64,000 nucleotides of DNA. Source: Selaginella moellendorffii. Its lineage: Eukaryota; Streptophyta; Lycopodiopsida; Selaginellales; Selaginellaceae. The translations under genes and the position numbers were made by a program. The stretch is taken from contig NW_003314410.1 of NCBI RefSeq assembly GCF_000143415.4, forward strand, positions 103,686-167,685. Direction: 5' to 3'. Under the pieces are notes generated by a model that saw nothing but the letters and a program-made list of their open reading frames with translations, was not told the origin of the DNA and ran no database searches. This document shows positions 10,109 to 22,110 of this stretch, in pieces. The first letter of the stretch is position 1, and each line of letters begins with the position of its first letter.

Positions 10109-10842
10109 CAACAAAAAAAGAAAGACTGAGATCCATATATATGCAAGTTTTTCCCATTTTGGAACTGTGTACTTAATTATCTTATATGATTAATTTAGAA
10201 ATATTGAGATAATAAACATCTAGATAGTAATTAAAATAAAATTCACAAATGAATTATATTACACACACCTACTTTTCCAATCAATGTATGAAACGTAAAA
10301 GTTATGTTAATTAGTGAATATTATACTTGTTTCATCTCCGCTTGTCACCTTTGCGATTGCATCATTGATTTCGATTTTAAGCCACTACAAGGGTGTGGAG
10401 CGTAGCATCCATTCAGTGAGACTTGTTACACGGCCACCACTTTCTTGCATCCAATACCTGTTTGGCAATGCAAAGTTTTTTACAGCAGTGAATACTCAGC
10501 TTTCATCAGGCTCATACTGTCCGTCCCAGGAGGCCGAGAAAGGCTGGAGAGCTTAACACGAAGTTAGACAAAAGCTGAACTCGTGCTCTGGTGAGGGAGA
10601 TCGGGTGTCTAACTGGTAATACCTACAATGAGACACAGTTAACAGTTTTTTGTTACAGGCAGGGACAGACAAAATAGCGAGGTAAAAAACGGTCAGCTCA
10701 ATCCGCACCGTTTAAGTTGTCTGTGATCGTTGAACAGATATTTATTTTTCTCGACGCTCTCTCGATCCTCGCTACCTAGGTTTTGTGTTCTGCGCGAGTG
10801 CTTGACGAAGAATGCGAGCTACTGCTACTGCTGAACGGGTAA
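10109..10842. other. Intergenic, AT-rich then mixed, no gene
   Basis: The first 250 bases after the gap are strongly AT-rich, unlike the preceding 10 kb. The remainder is the 5' flank of the kleisin gene. No coherent coding frame or RNA gene was recognised. Confidence 0.5.
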
Positions 10843-12940
10843 ATGCAATCTCTGCCAAGGAAGGGGCCGCTGGGAACGGCTTGGCGCGCGGCTCATGTGG
10901 AGCGCCGGCTTGCCAGGAGCGAGATAAGCGCGGCAGACATCGCTACAACTGTTGGTAAGTCTTATCTTCCGTCATGTTTGCGCTCAAAGTCGTGGTTTTT
11001 GCGCACTCGAGCTCAAAGGCGTGGGGTTTTGGCAGATGAAATCCTTCGCTTCCCCGACGTGCCACTGTCTTTGAGAGTGTCCGCTTATCTGTTGCTGGGC
11101 GTGGCACGCATTTACTCTAGGAAGGTTGTCTACCTCCTGGCAGTCTCCAACGAGACCTGGGAGAAGGTCAAAAGGCTGAGCATCAAAGCTAGCGAGGCTT
11201 CTCTACTGGAAACTGAGCGCCTTTGTGTGGGCTATGCTGGAAACTTGGCTGACTTGCTCGATCCTTTTCGGGAAGAAGAGGTTGTAAACGCAGTACACAG
11301 GTACGGGAATATGATTGGCAATGTTGCACTGTTAACTTTCTGTCAGCGTTTGTGCAGCAATGTCGATTTGCACGTTGCACTGGCAGAGCACATTACTTTG
11401 CAGCCAAACGTAGATCATTTTGGATCTTACAACACGGAGCTAGATGGTGAGAACTGGCTTTTTGTCTAGTCGTTTCTAACTTTTTACTTTACAGAAAGAT
11501 TTCCTGATGGTGATTTGCCATTCGGCTTCGAAGTTGAGGAAGTCATCTCGCAATGGTATGGTGTGATTCCTTTCTTCAACGAGAGTAACGTACCCTGTAC
11601 TGCAGCCAAGAGAAAGAAAACTTGGATGAATGGTCCGGCATTGTGGACGATGGAGTATTTCAGCCGCAAACACCAACAAATGACGTCTTGGCAGACCATA
11701 GGGAGCGAGCACCTTACAACCTTCTACGTCCAACGGCAATGCGGTCCTTGGCTTCGATCGTTGATGAGATAGCTGATCAGCAAATGCCAGGTGCTCCTTT
11801 TCAGACTGTGATAGAGAGGGAGAAGGCCATTCGCGCGCAAGACTGCGGCTATTTTTCCGAAAAAGAATCAGGTGAGCTACTCTAAGTGTAAAGGCTCGTG
11901 ACTGTCTTTTATCACAGAGTTGGCCTTCGCTCCAAGGACACCTCAGAAACCATGCACTGAGATACGCAGCAACGTCAGGACAAGTAACAAGCGGAAGCGG
12001 CTTGCGTTTGATATGTCGACCATGCTATCGAACGAGTAAGCCGAGTATCACAAATTCGTTTACAACTCTGACTCCCGGGTTTTGGTAGGCTGCTACAGAA
12101 CCAGCTCCGTAGCACAAAAGACCTGCTAAGGCCTCGTAAAAGAGCCGATTGCTGTTATCGACGAATGCTTCTTATGCAAAACATGACTGCTAGGGACCAG
12201 AGGTTGCTTCAGCTGCTAACTGGTAGCCGGCTGCCAGCGAGCAACTATCAACTGAGGACTTACGGTGTTTTGGAACGCGAAACAGAGAGAGGTATTAAGC
12301 TTACCTTCCAAGTTCATAAGAACTAATTTTTAACAAACTTTTAGAGATCGCCGCCACGAAAAAGCTTGCTGGAGATAATCTGAACGGGGAAGACAATTTG
12401 AACGCTTCTATAAACCCAGCTGTCGACTCTGTAGCTGATTTACCCGTAAGCTGCGTGATTTTGTTTCATTTTTTTATGAACTCGGTTTTTTTTCTGCAGG
12501 ACTTTGATTGCCATTTTGAAGGTGATGATACTTTTTGCACTTTCCACTTCACCATTTCGCTGATCTCCTTACAGAACTTGTAGACGGCCGTGACTCCCAG
12601 GCTCCAGACAGTGATGTATGCTCCGGACGGACGAGGTCAGTGCTTATCAAGTGGTAAATATATTCTCAATGATGTTTCATGTGACCAGGGCAGTAGCACT
12701 TATGTTGGAGAGGCGCAGCAAACAGGCTTCGAACGCGAGTTTGTCGCTGGAACAAATTCTGACGGGAAAAACTAGAAGAGTTGCAGCTTGCATGTTTTAT
12801 GACATTCTGGTAACCTTGTGTATTTTCTATTCGCGACTTGTTTCTGACAGCGTGTGGAACAGGTCCTCGGGTCCAAACAGTCTCTCTTAGTGAAGCAAGC
12901 GGTTCCATTCGGTGACATAATAGTTAGTGCATCCATGTGA
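10843..12940 (+). CDS. Cohesin alpha-kleisin, RAD21/REC8 family (SYN-like)
   Basis: Twelve exons give 498 residues: 10843-10954, 11036-11300, 11358-11446, 11495-11555, 11606-11871, 11918-12035, 12089-12291, 12345-12445, 12500-12521, 12575-12635, 12689-12809 and 12863-12940. Kleisins close the SMC1-SMC3 cohesin ring; separase cleavage releases sister chromatids. The N-terminal SMC3-binding block reads KGPLGTAWRAAHVERRL, then FPDVPLSLRVSAYLLLGVAR with IYSRKVVYLL. The middle segment LAFDMSTMLSNE and the LLRPRKRA block are kleisin-like. The C-terminal winged helix includes LEQILTGKTRRVAACMFYDI and PFGDII. Oddity: the protein starts MQSLPRKGPLG, lacking the near-universal MFYS start, so an upstream exon may be missed or the first strand lost. 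Mitotic versus meiotic type cannot be decided. Confidence 0.85.
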
Positions 12941-13201
12941 TTTTTTTTATCACTGCCCTGGTAAGTGATTTTCTCCTGGATGCGTGAATGACTGTAGTAT
13001 GCTCAACGAAAATTTAACAAGCTTGATTTCTCGCCTTTCTGATGTTCGAGCATTATGATCTTCAAGGTATTGCTTGCCTCGTCGTATCTGCATTTATACC
13101 AGTGTTTTTTTTTTTTTTTTTTTTTGTTCGTTTGTTTGGTTTTTAGATATTTTGTTTCAGGAATAGAGAGCTCCGGGTGCTACTTTATATTTATACTGTC
13201 A

Positions 13202-14523
13202 ATGGTGCTTCTTCCTCAACGAGCTCGGGTCTCACGGCGAGTAAAGTACGTATCCATTGGTTTTCTTTGTAACTGATTTTCTTTGGCACGTAGGACACCA
13301 CTTGGCGCCTGCGTGTGTAGAGCACACCCTAAATACGAAGAAAAGATGATCCGAGCGCCGTTTCCAGGAGGATTGGGCAGCACGTTTTGTTCAGTTATTT
13401 GTTTTGGCAAATGCGCGGCGGGGAGACACACGAGCCTCTGCCAAGCATACCAAGTAAGTTTGCTCTTGTCCTTCTGTTGGTTTTTTATGATTTTTTGGTG
13501 ATCGCGCAGAATACATTCACCCCAACGGAGAGAGTGAAGCAGAGAATCCAGCACGGCTTTGAAAAATTCAAGCAGGAGACTTTCTTGTACGCCAGACAAA
13601 TCTGAATCCCTGGACGGTTTCAATGCCAACTTCCGAATTTGTGCTGTGGACAGGAGGCAACCAAAGCTGTTTCGCGAAGTAGCGGTGAAGCAGACTCCAA
13701 AGGTAAGCGCTGTCTGGTCTTAAGAACGCTCGAAACGGCTCATCTCTTATATTTCTTGTGCAGTTCATGGTCATTGCCTGCTCCGACTCGAGAGTATGTC
13801 CCACGACAGTTCTTGGATTCCGGCCAGGCGAAGCATTTGTCGTCCGCAACATTGCTAACATGGTTCCTCCACCAGAGCAGGTACTCTGTAATTTTCTTGG
13901 TTTGGATTCCAAAGCATGGTTGTGAAAATCCGGGCAGGCTATGATCTATCCCGGCACTAGTGCAGCTATTGAATACGCCGTCATGGTTCTCAAGGTAACC
14001 ATTTTCCGGCAAATACAAGCTTTGCCAAACCGTCCATAGGTGGAGAGTATAATGGTGATCGGGCACAGCAGGTGTGGTGGCATCCTTGCTCTCATGACTC
14101 AGAAGGAAAATGTGAAACGGAGGTACTTACACACTCTCTCGCTTTGCTTGTTTCTCTCCTTTTCTGGCACTTCTGACGTGATTTTCTAGTCAGTGTTTTT
14201 GTTGAAGACTGGATCCAGATTGGGCTTGCGGCTCGTACCGCGGCTCTCAAGGCAGCAGCTGACAAGGACCTGGAACAGCAGTGCACAATGTGCGAAAAGG
14301 TTTGCTCTGCGACCGCTGCTCTTTCCCCGTTCGTCTGACGATTTCGTGCCAGGAGTCTATCAACTTATCGCTGTCAAACCTCTTGGCTTTTCCCTTCGTG
14401 CACGACGCAGTCATGAATGGCAACCTCACGCTCCATGGTGGCTACTACAACTTTGTGGAGGGCTCGTTCGAGTACTGGCTGTATGGGGCGGATGGGAAGA
14501 CAGGTGCTCATTCCCGATTCTAA
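13202..14523 (+). CDS. Beta-carbonic anhydrase
   Basis: Nine exons give 287 residues: 13202-13245, 13294-13453, 13510-13586, 13654-13702, 13764-13880, 13938-13994, 14040-14122, 14194-14299 and 14353-14523. The enzyme hydrates CO2 to bicarbonate with a zinc-bound hydroxide. The zinc ligands are visible as Cys116, His177 and Cys180 in ACSDSRV and GHSRCGG, with the Asp118-Arg120 dyad. Further family blocks are [49 protein letters not shown] and [14 protein letters not shown]. The first 68 residues, from two exons, are basic and Cys/Ser/Gly-rich and could be an organelle leader; that part is least certain. It lies about 260 bp downstream of the kleisin gene in the same direction. Confidence 0.9.
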
Positions 14524-14758
14524 TCAGCAAGGTATGTCACTAGTTTCATCGGTTTCTTTCTTAAGATGCTGTTGCGTTTGTGGAAGCTAAGGCGGTCGAT
14601 CAAGCACTTGTAAGGGAGGAACGAGTTTACAGCACAAGGTTTTGTGATCGCATTGGCAAATTCATCTTATCCTGCTCAATATATTCTTTTTTAGCTCTTT
14701 TGGTAAATAAAAGCATACTTAAAGCTTGACTATAAAGTTGAAGGGTTGCCCTAAAAAG

Positions 14759-15526
14759 ATGGTAGTGGAGGAGCCGGATGTTGTGATCCACGCTTCGCGC
14801 TGGTGTTGCCTCAGAGATCTTGCGTCTAGGGCTCAGAGGGTATACCAGGTTGAGCCTTTTGTACCAGGAAGATCTCCCGAGGAAGCGACAGTCGACTGGA
14901 GCGGTCTTTTTCCAGGTAGCGAGTTGAAAAGCACTAATCCGCCTCGAGGCGGTGATCTCCAGCCTCTGTTTGACTTCGATGAGCAAGGTATGCCCATAGC
15001 CACAGTAAACAAAGAAGCGAAACGGTGCTCTGGTTGCTGGGAGCAAGCGTTAAACCTTTGCTCCCAGGCCATGACCAAGCTTGGCACCACAGCACACCAG
15101 TTTTCTCTCCAGGAGCGCCAACAGCCAGCCTTGTCCTTGATCCATAAGGCACTGGAGCTTTTCAGGCATAAGCAGCAGGACAAGAATTTATTCCAAGTTT
15201 ATGTTCTAGGTAATAGTTTGAGGAAAGTGGGCTTGATTACTCGACCCAGCGAGGAGGTGGTGTTGGAGCTCTTGAATCGACACCCAGTGGTAACGAGCTT
15301 GAGATGCGAGCAACTTGAAAAAGATGATGCCTTTGTGGATGACGGCGGTGGCAAGGCGTGGTATTGTAGCACGTACAACATGTACTGGATTGGGCAGTGT
15401 GTGGTGCTCCTGGGGTTTACTCCCACTAGATGGATTGTGTTCCACCCTAAGCACGGGATTTTCACGGTGCAAAGAGAGCAGTATACTGGCGTCGCAGAGT
15501 TCGTCTTAGTGCCCCTTTTCTCGTAA
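14759..15526 (+). CDS. Unrecognised 255-residue protein
   Basis: Uninterrupted frame from the ATG at 14759 to the stop at 15526. I do not recognise the family. The protein is mixed alpha/beta in composition, with a Cys-rich middle (RCSGCWEQALNLCSQ), a predicted helical stretch (LSLIHKALELFRHKQQDKNL) and an aromatic C-terminal half (GKAWYCSTYNMYWIGQCVVL, then FTPTRWIVFHPKHGIFTVQ). No signal peptide or clear membrane segment is seen. A 5'-truncated copy of its last third lies inverted at 55075-55275, at the outer edge of the right repeat arm. It could be a lineage-specific gene or part of an old mobile element. Confidence 0.5.
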   Translation: MVVEEPDVVIHASRWCCLRDLASRAQRVYQVEPFVPGRSPEEATVDWSGLFPGSELKSTNPPRGGDLQPLFDFDEQGMPIATVNKEAKRCSGCWEQALNLCSQAMTKLGTTAHQFSLQERQQPALSLIHKALELFRHKQQDKNLFQVYVLGNSLRKVGLITRPSEEVVLELLNRHPVVTSLRCEQLEKDDAFVDDGGGKAWYCSTYNMYWIGQCVVLLGFTPTRWIVFHPKHGIFTVQREQYTGVAEFVLVPLFS

Positions 15527-15691
15527 TTTATTAGCAATCTTCTGTAATTTCTTTTTATTTCAAGAAAGGGAATAGGTGTCCCAGATCTTGCAAAAGTAGC
15601 TCACGTCCTGATGTAAACGTTGGTCTTGTCTTACAAGAGCTTGATCGCGTTTGTCTATATGAAACTTCCACAACAAAAAAACAAGCTTTTT

Positions 15692-15726
15692 GGCATGAAA
15701 TTGTCAGACGAATGGGAAAAGCAGTT
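15692..15726 (-). repeat. Inverted fragment of the carbonic anhydrase intron/exon junction
   Basis: About 34 bases here are the reverse complement, with a few mismatches, of 14322-14355 at the last intron-exon boundary of the beta-carbonic anhydrase gene. A related piece recurs near 54895-54922. It is too short to encode anything and marks local shuffling. Confidence 0.6.
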
Positions 15727-15764
15727 CCCAGCTGACTAAGGAAACGCATCCATGCATGTCCTGG

Positions 15765-16680
15765 TTGTTTAGTCGGCTTGGGTTTGCAGCCCTATCAAAT
15801 CCCTGCGAGCTCGTTAAAAGGTTTTGCTTCTTCTGGATTCTTACAGCCATACGTCATATATCACTGTTGAGATGCCATTCTTACGAACGAGAGAAAAGAA
15901 TGACGTGACTCACTCGAGAAATGCTTCTGTCACCGGTGGTGATCGTCCCAAGTGACAAATGTTCCCCAAAGCGTCTTACTGCTTGAAGGATGTTCCCTCC
16001 TTAGAAGAAGGTAACGAAGAAGAAGAATCCTCATCAATCAACCAAGTCGAAAAAATGAATGTTACCAATACTCGTAAAAGGCGCAGGAACGAGCAAACAC
16101 CAGGTTGCCTCGGCAGCGAAAGACGTGTTCTATGGTCGTGACAAAACAAATCCCGCTAGAAAATATGCAAGTGAAAACTTACATGCAAAGCCATGTTTAC
16201 CTCTTGGAAACTTCTGATGGCGATTGAGTCAAGAGCTTCGGGAGGCTGCTGGCCGCAACAAAGAGATAGCTAGCCATCCAAGTCCCCGGACCTAGGCGGA
16301 AAACGCAAGGATCATCCATCACCACAGTCTATACGCTATCATCCACAAGACAAACCGTGGTTAAGAGTGCTTGGTTCACATGATCAGTGAGACCAGATGG
16401 AGCATTGTGTACGAGAGGATGAATGGAAAGACGATAATACGAAGCCGTGACGCGGCCGCGCACAACTCTGTCACACAGAGGAAATAAAAATCAAACAATC
16501 ACACGATCAAAAGAACAAAAGGAAATGCGGCCTCCAGAATCTAGCCGGCTTGACGTGGGTTTGGAGCGCTGGAGGAGGCGTAGGGAATCGAGGGCTTCAC
16601 AATCTCCATCTCCTGTCGCTCCCTGGAGCTGTGATTCTCCTCGCGGAGAGTGCTGCTCTCCTGACGGTCGGCGTACAGTT
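15765..16680 (-). pseudogene. Relic of the membrane-protein/cytochrome c6A locus (copy A)
   Basis: Segments collinear with the intact locus at 56685-58059 are recognisable in minus orientation. They include the leader exon (Arg/Ser-rich, near 16540-16680), part of the second exon carrying the HNAPSGLTDHVNQAL-like stretch (16360-16450), the membrane exon (16200-16300), the junction exon and pieces of the c6A exons down to 15765. Stops, frameshifts and missing segments prevent translation. It sits head-to-head with BAHD copy 1, whose start is about 200 bp away. Confidence 0.75.
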
Positions 16681-16886
16681 TTCTGTCAATCACGCATTGA
16701 TTTTTTTCTGACATAAGAGAATGTGCGATAAGCACGTTCTTCTCATGGGATCTTCGCGAAGAAACGTCTCGTGTGGGATTGGGATGATCTAAGTTTGTGA
16801 GTGTATACCGAAAGTTTTTGTGGTGTTCTTTCTCCCTCTCTTGAGTGTTTTTGTGGTTTTTGTGGATTTCATCTTTGGTTGCAAAG

Positions 16887-18311
16887 ATGGTTGTGCGCGT
16901 AGAGTCCGTGTCCACGATCGTTCCAGCGGTCCCAACACCGCAGCCCTGCACTCTCTGGCTTTGCAACTTCCAAATCCAGGTCCTGGGCGATAACTACATC
17001 AAGCAAGTTTACTACTACCCAGCTGCTCTGGATCACGTAAGCTCTTTCGATTCGCTGGTGGCGAGCTTGAAGGACTCGCTCTCCCGGATCCTCGTCCCGT
17101 ACTATCCTCTAGCCGGGAGGCCCAGGATCGCCGGCCTCGACCGCCCCATCCTCGAGTGCAACGACCGCGGCATCGAGTTCGTGGTGGCCTTCGCCGATGC
17201 GAGCTTCGGCGACTGGGGCAATTCCATGAAGCAGTGCTCCATCGAGCAGGAGCTCAACCCGGCCCAGACCGCGATCACCGATCCGGAGAACTTCCCTCAG
17301 CTCAAAGTTCAGGTAAATCGTTTGACCGGCTTTGATCGGCTTTGACTACTCTCCCAGGTGACCAAGTTCCGGTGTGGCGGGATAGCTCTGGGCCTCGTCA
17401 CCAGCCACACCCTCCTGGACGGCTCCTCGTTCTTCCCCTTCCTCAAGGCCTGGTCGGAGCTCCACCGGGGATTCCCACCGCCGAATCCACCGCCCAGCTT
17501 CGACTCCAGCCTCCTCAAGGCGCGGGATCCGCCCTGCGTCACCGTGCCGGTCCGGGACTTCGTTGCTGTGACCCCCGCCATCGCCGAGGAGATGGACAAG
17601 GCCGCCCAGGACTTCAAGCCCAGTTACCACGTCCGGGCATTCCACATGAACGAGCAGCAGCTCGCGGAGCTCAAGCACGAGATCGCGTCTGGCCCGTTCG
17701 CCTACGGCAGCAGCCCAACCTCCTTCGAGGCCGTCTCGGGTCTCGTCTGGAAGTGCATCACCGAGGCCCGTGACTTCGACGACTCGGTGACCAACACTTA
17801 CATCTACGCGGTGTCCACCAAGGTGGGCAGAAACCGGTGGCAGCCACCGATGCCGAGCGAGTACTGCGGCACCTCCTCCTTCACGCTCTGCCTGCCGTGC
17901 GCCGTGGGCGATCTCAAGACCAAGCACGTCTCCCACGCCGCGCGGCTCTTCCACGAGGATGTCCGCAACGTAGGCCAGGAGAGGATCCAGTCTACCATCG
18001 ACTGGATGGAGGAGACGCTGCGCAAGGGCCATGATATCGGGCTCAACGTCTCCCCACCCAGCACCGGGATGGGGATCTTCAGCATCAGCTTGCACTCGTT
18101 CCCGGTGTACGAGTTTGAGTTTGGGTGGGGGCGGCCGGCCCACTTCTCGATGGTGCTGGAGTCGTGGTATGGCAACGGGGTGATGGTGCTACTTCCCACG
18201 CCTCAGGGCGGGATGCGAGAGCGCCGGATTGTGGTGATGCTGCTCGAGGAGCAGATGAAGAGGCTGCTGCAAAGCGAGCTCTTTGCGAGGTTTACAACCC
18301 TGGACTGCTAG
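16887..18311 (+). CDS. BAHD acyltransferase (copy 1, HCT-like family)
   Basis: Two exons, 16887-17312 and 17358-18311, give 459 residues. BAHD enzymes transfer acyl groups from acyl-CoA to alcohols or amines in the cytosol, in phenylpropanoid, wax, alkaloid or ester biosynthesis. The catalytic HxxxD is HTLLDGSS at the start of exon 2. The structural DFGWG motif appears as EFGWGRP near the C-terminus. LVPYYPLAGRPR is the usual N-terminal block. The acyl donor and acceptor cannot be inferred. The start is the ATG at 16887; upstream in-frame codons are hydrophobic and lack another ATG. Two further copies lie at 40610-42057 (intact) and 52709-53291 (deleted). Confidence 0.93.
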
Positions 18312-18479
18312 TTCCTCTCCGCACAGGAGCTTCAAATAAGATTGGCGAATGGTCCCCTTGACTCCATGGTATGGGCCCTGTTTCTGTGGTTTTCATCACG
18401 CAAGCTTTCGATAGAAATCAATGCACGAAGGCTACTTTTGTTTTTGGAGGTGCTGCTCTTCATGCTGTAGGAGAGTAAA

Positions 18480-18970
18480 TTAGTTTGTTCCACGCAGATT
18501 GATTTCTCGCGGTCTTTGGATCTAGTGCTCCACTCTCATCTCCTACAACATGAAAATCCAATGCCATAAAAGAAAGGCTAGAGGGGATCAAGAATTTGTG
18601 TTGAAACTCTCACACCAGGTTCGCTCTTTCTTTTCGATTGCAACGCAAAAAGGAGCCAGTGACACTGCAAAACAACGAACTCTCAACGCGAACTCACTGA
18701 TGTGGACAACGCTGTGCGAATATGAACAATCAACAATACTTAGGTTTAGGTTATCGTGTCTTTCGATTTGTTCTAATTTCTTGTCATGAAGAAGCCAAGT
18801 GACATGCTGGTGTTGCTCAACGACGATACGAACTGAAAAACGCCATGTCACAGCGTGTGCCATACTTGGTTGGCAACGTTTTGGAGAGATTGTGATCAAA
18901 GGAACCTGCCCAGCCTTCTGGTAGCACACCACATGGCCATTTATCTTTGCAGAATTACCTCATTATAGTG
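18480..18970. repeat. Repeat block 3' of BAHD, shared with other copies
   Basis: Sequence downstream of BAHD copy 1 recurs after copy 2 (around 42950-43610) and copy 3 (around 52200-52560). It contains isolated pieces of the array unit, such as the rejected-looking TTTCAACAC and CATGACAAGAAATTAGAAC blocks. No coding frame is supported. Confidence 0.6.
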
Positions 18971-18989
18971 GAGTCAATCAAAAACTCCT

Positions 18990-19960
18990 GGCTAATGGTC
19001 TTTATTCATGCCTTTGACCATTAACATTTTTCAGGATGGAAATTTTTCAGTATGCAAGAGGTGTAGAAGGCAGAGTAAACCACTGGAAGTGTACCTGAGC
19101 TATGAAGAACCGGAGGCTAGCCGTGTTGCAGCCAGCGAGCGATCCTGGCAAACTGGCGTCGAGTGTTTGGAAGAAGCTGATGCGTCTTAACAGCAAGCCT
19201 CTCCCTTTCACAGAGACGAGGTAGGGGACTACAAAACTCGCGTTTGCGTCTCGGCTCCAAGGTGGCCACGTCCCCGAGTTGATCCAGGAAAAGGTTGTGA
19301 GTTTTGTGGAGAGATACAACCAGCAGTACACCAAGGAGACCGAGACTGCCCGTGATACTGCAACTTCAAAGCGAAAGGACGCAATGCTCAGGCACGAGCT
19401 CGAGTACTTGAGAAGCGGAAATGAGCTGGAGCTGTTGAGTCTACTCCCGAATGCCAGGGACGAAGAAGAACCCTCAGACAGAGCCAGAGGCACGACTGGA
19501 CGAAGGCTGGACAAAAGGCTGGATGAAAATACTCAGGCACAAGCGATTGGACTGGAAGAAATTCCTCGGCCCTGGAAGAGGACACGAAGCTGCTCGTGCT
19601 CACGCCAGAAGGGACCGGCTTGGAAGTTCTGGAAGTGACGAGCCCGAGGTCTTCAAGCTCGGACAAACTCTTGAGTAACTGCTACAGCTTCCACAAGCTC
19701 GTCTCTGGGAATGTTTTTTGACATAACTACTGGACAAATTTTTGCAACTTTGTATATGTATTCATTTCTTTTCAAGGAAACTACTTGTGTAGATCGTCTC
19801 GTTTTGCCACTGCCAAAGCGTAACTTCCATCTACCCATCGTTAGCTGGCTCTGGAACGTTACCGTTGCAATCTCATGGCGTTCCAAAAACAAAAGGATGT
19901 TAGGGAAACCATAAAGAAAACTAAAGCCTCTCTCCTGGCGTTGTCCAGTTCTTTGAACAA
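18990..19960 (+). pseudogene. Unrecognised gene relic, paired copy at 50990-52110
   Basis: Both arms carry a gene-like segment that is more intact on the right arm (minus strand, 52110 to 50990). Readable pieces are LEVYLSYEEPEASRVA, then GGHVPELIQEKVVSFVERYN with a charged helical stretch (AMLRHELEYLRSG, ELLSLLPNARDEEE), then RLDKRLDENTQ and IGLEEIPRPW. A last block reads TFQGQLTMGRWKL and VVSLKRNEYIYKV. The left copy has frame changes and shortened exons. The composition suggests coiled-coil regions. I do not recognise a family. The last block recurs again at 24100-24370 and 48000-48180, so it has been duplicated on its own. Confidence 0.45.
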
Positions 19961-20099
19961 ACATTTTGGTTAGAACAAATAGCTCACGGACCTCTTAAAC
20001 TTCGCATTTCGTTGAACAGAAAACATCCTAGTTAGACAAACCAATATATGAGTTGATTCAGGCGTCTTTTCTTGTAAATTCACGCTATGCACATTCCTT

Positions 20100-22110
20100 T
20101 GCCTTTGGAGTTTTCATGGTCGTCGTTTTCATTGTGGATTGAAGTTCTGGCCCAACGTTGTTTCTCGCAGGCTTGCATTGAGCGCAGCAACAATTAAATC
20201 TCTCCAATCTCGTAGCATTTTTCTTCTTGGACATAGTCTTAACATCACGTCACTTGTTTTTTTTCATGACAAGAGATTAGAACAAATTTAAACACACGCA
20301 AACCTTGAAGCTAAGTATCATCAACTTTTAATCATCGTTAGTTTTGTTCGTATTCACAAATTTCCCTTCGCGTTGAGAGTTGCTTGGACTGTTGCTTTGC
20401 ACTTAGCTTGTTTGAGTTGTTTGATTGAGCATATCATCTTAGCTTGACTGTGTGGCTCCCTTTTGCGTTGAGCATAGCATCTTCTTGACCCCGTCGTCGG
20501 CACTCTCAATTGAAAAGAAAGAGCAAACCTGAATTCTTCAAACGTTGAGAGTTTCAACACGAGTTCTTGAATGCCTCTAGCCTTTATTTTATCGTTGATA
20601 ATTCTAGAGCATACCTCTTGGCTCGTTGCAAGCAGCTTCGCTTTCTTGTCTCCAGCAAGTCTCTCTTGTTTCGTTGTCTTACTCTCTTGTTTCGTTGCCT
20701 TACACAAAGAAAAATAAATAAACTTACCTTTGCGAAGTGGAGGGGCTGGTCAAGGATCAACGACGGATCATGATCGTTGTTTTCATTGAGGTTTGACCAT
20801 TGTCATGTATGTCTTCAGCTGGATTGAAGTTCTGAAGATTGCAGGTGCCTAACGTTGTTTCTCAGCTCGCAGGTCTTGCGTTGAGCGCACCAACAACATA
20901 ACTCGAAGCACTGACAATCTCTCCAAAACGTTGATACAAAATCCTTGCGTTGAGCGCAGTAACAACATAACTAGGAGCACTGACAATCTCTCCAAAACGT
21001 TGATACAAAATCTCTCCAATCTAGTAGCATTTTTCTTCCTGGCACACGTCTTATCGTCATTGAGCTGTCACTTGGCTTCTTCATGACAAGAAATTAGAAC
21101 AAATCCCCGTTGTTTTGCACTTTGCTTGTTTGAGTTGTTTGAGCACATCATCTTAGCACGGGCTCCCTTTTGTGTTGCAATTGAAAAGAAAGAGGGAACC
21201 TGGTGTCTTCAAATGTTGAGAGTTTCAACACGAATTCTTGATCGCCTCCTTTCTTTTATCGTTTATCATACCTCTTAGCAGCTTCGCTTTCTTGTCCCTG
21301 GCAAATCTGTGTCTTACTCGCTTATTGCTAACGCAAAGAAAAGCCCTTACCTTGAGAGGTGGAGAGGTGCGGCAGTTGACCGGTCCGGCCAAGGATCAGT
21401 GACGGATCATGATTGTTGTTGTCATTGTTATGTACGTCTTCAGCTAGATTGAAGTTCTGAAGATCTCAGATGCCCAGCGTTGTTTCTCAGCTGACCGGTC
21501 TTGCGTTGAGCGCAGCAACAACATAACTCAAAGCACTGACAATCTCTCCAAAACGTTGACACAAAATCTCTCCAATCTAGTAGCATTTTTCTTCTTGGCA
21601 CACGCTGTGACAAAGCGTTTTTCAGTGCTTATCGTGGTTGAGCAGCACCAACATGTTGGCTTCTTCATGACAAGAAATTTCGAAACACACGCGAACCTGG
21701 CAACATGAAACTAAGTGTCGTTGATCTAGTTTGTTTGTATTCACAGAGCGTTGTCCACATCCTTCGCGTTGAGAGTTCCTTGGCCCGTTGTTTCACTTTG
21801 CTTGTTTGAGTTGTTTGTAGTGTCACTGCCTCCCTTTTGCGTTGCAATCTTCAAACGTTGAGAGTTTCAACACGATTTCTAACAGACCTCTTAAGCAGCT
21901 TCGCTTTCCAAATTTCTGTCTTACTCGTTTACTGCTAACGCAAAGAAAGCCCTATCTAAACGAACTTACCTTGCGAGAGTGGAGAGAGAAGCTGGAGCTC
22001 CGATCAATGGGCAGCGTGGAAGGGTCGCGACCCCAACCCCAAGACATCCCGTCCGCGGCATCCACCGCCCCAGCCCTTCATCAACGATGAACCCTAAACG
22101 TAAGCTAAGT
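20100..22110 (-). repeat. Tandem array A, units of about 600 bp
   Basis: Three or more diverged units of roughly 600 bp. Each contains the same ordered landmarks: a GTAAGTT splice-donor-like site on the minus strand, a GGCGATCAAGAAAT-like block, a CATGACAAGAAATTAGAAC block, an AAACGTTGACACAAAATCTC block, a GAGCGCAGCAACAAC block and a GATCAGCGACGGATCATGAT block. Units differ by internal deletions. No long frame is conserved across units. A TATA promoter-like sequence lies at the 5' end of the minus-strand reading (around 22105-22130). Counterpart: 50100-50700. Confidence 0.7.

Noticed and set aside
17346-18143. 265-codon minus-strand frame inside BAHD copy 1, and its equal at 40778-41575
   Set aside because: It is antisense to the BAHD coding sequence and is copied only because BAHD is copied; it shows no independent similarity.
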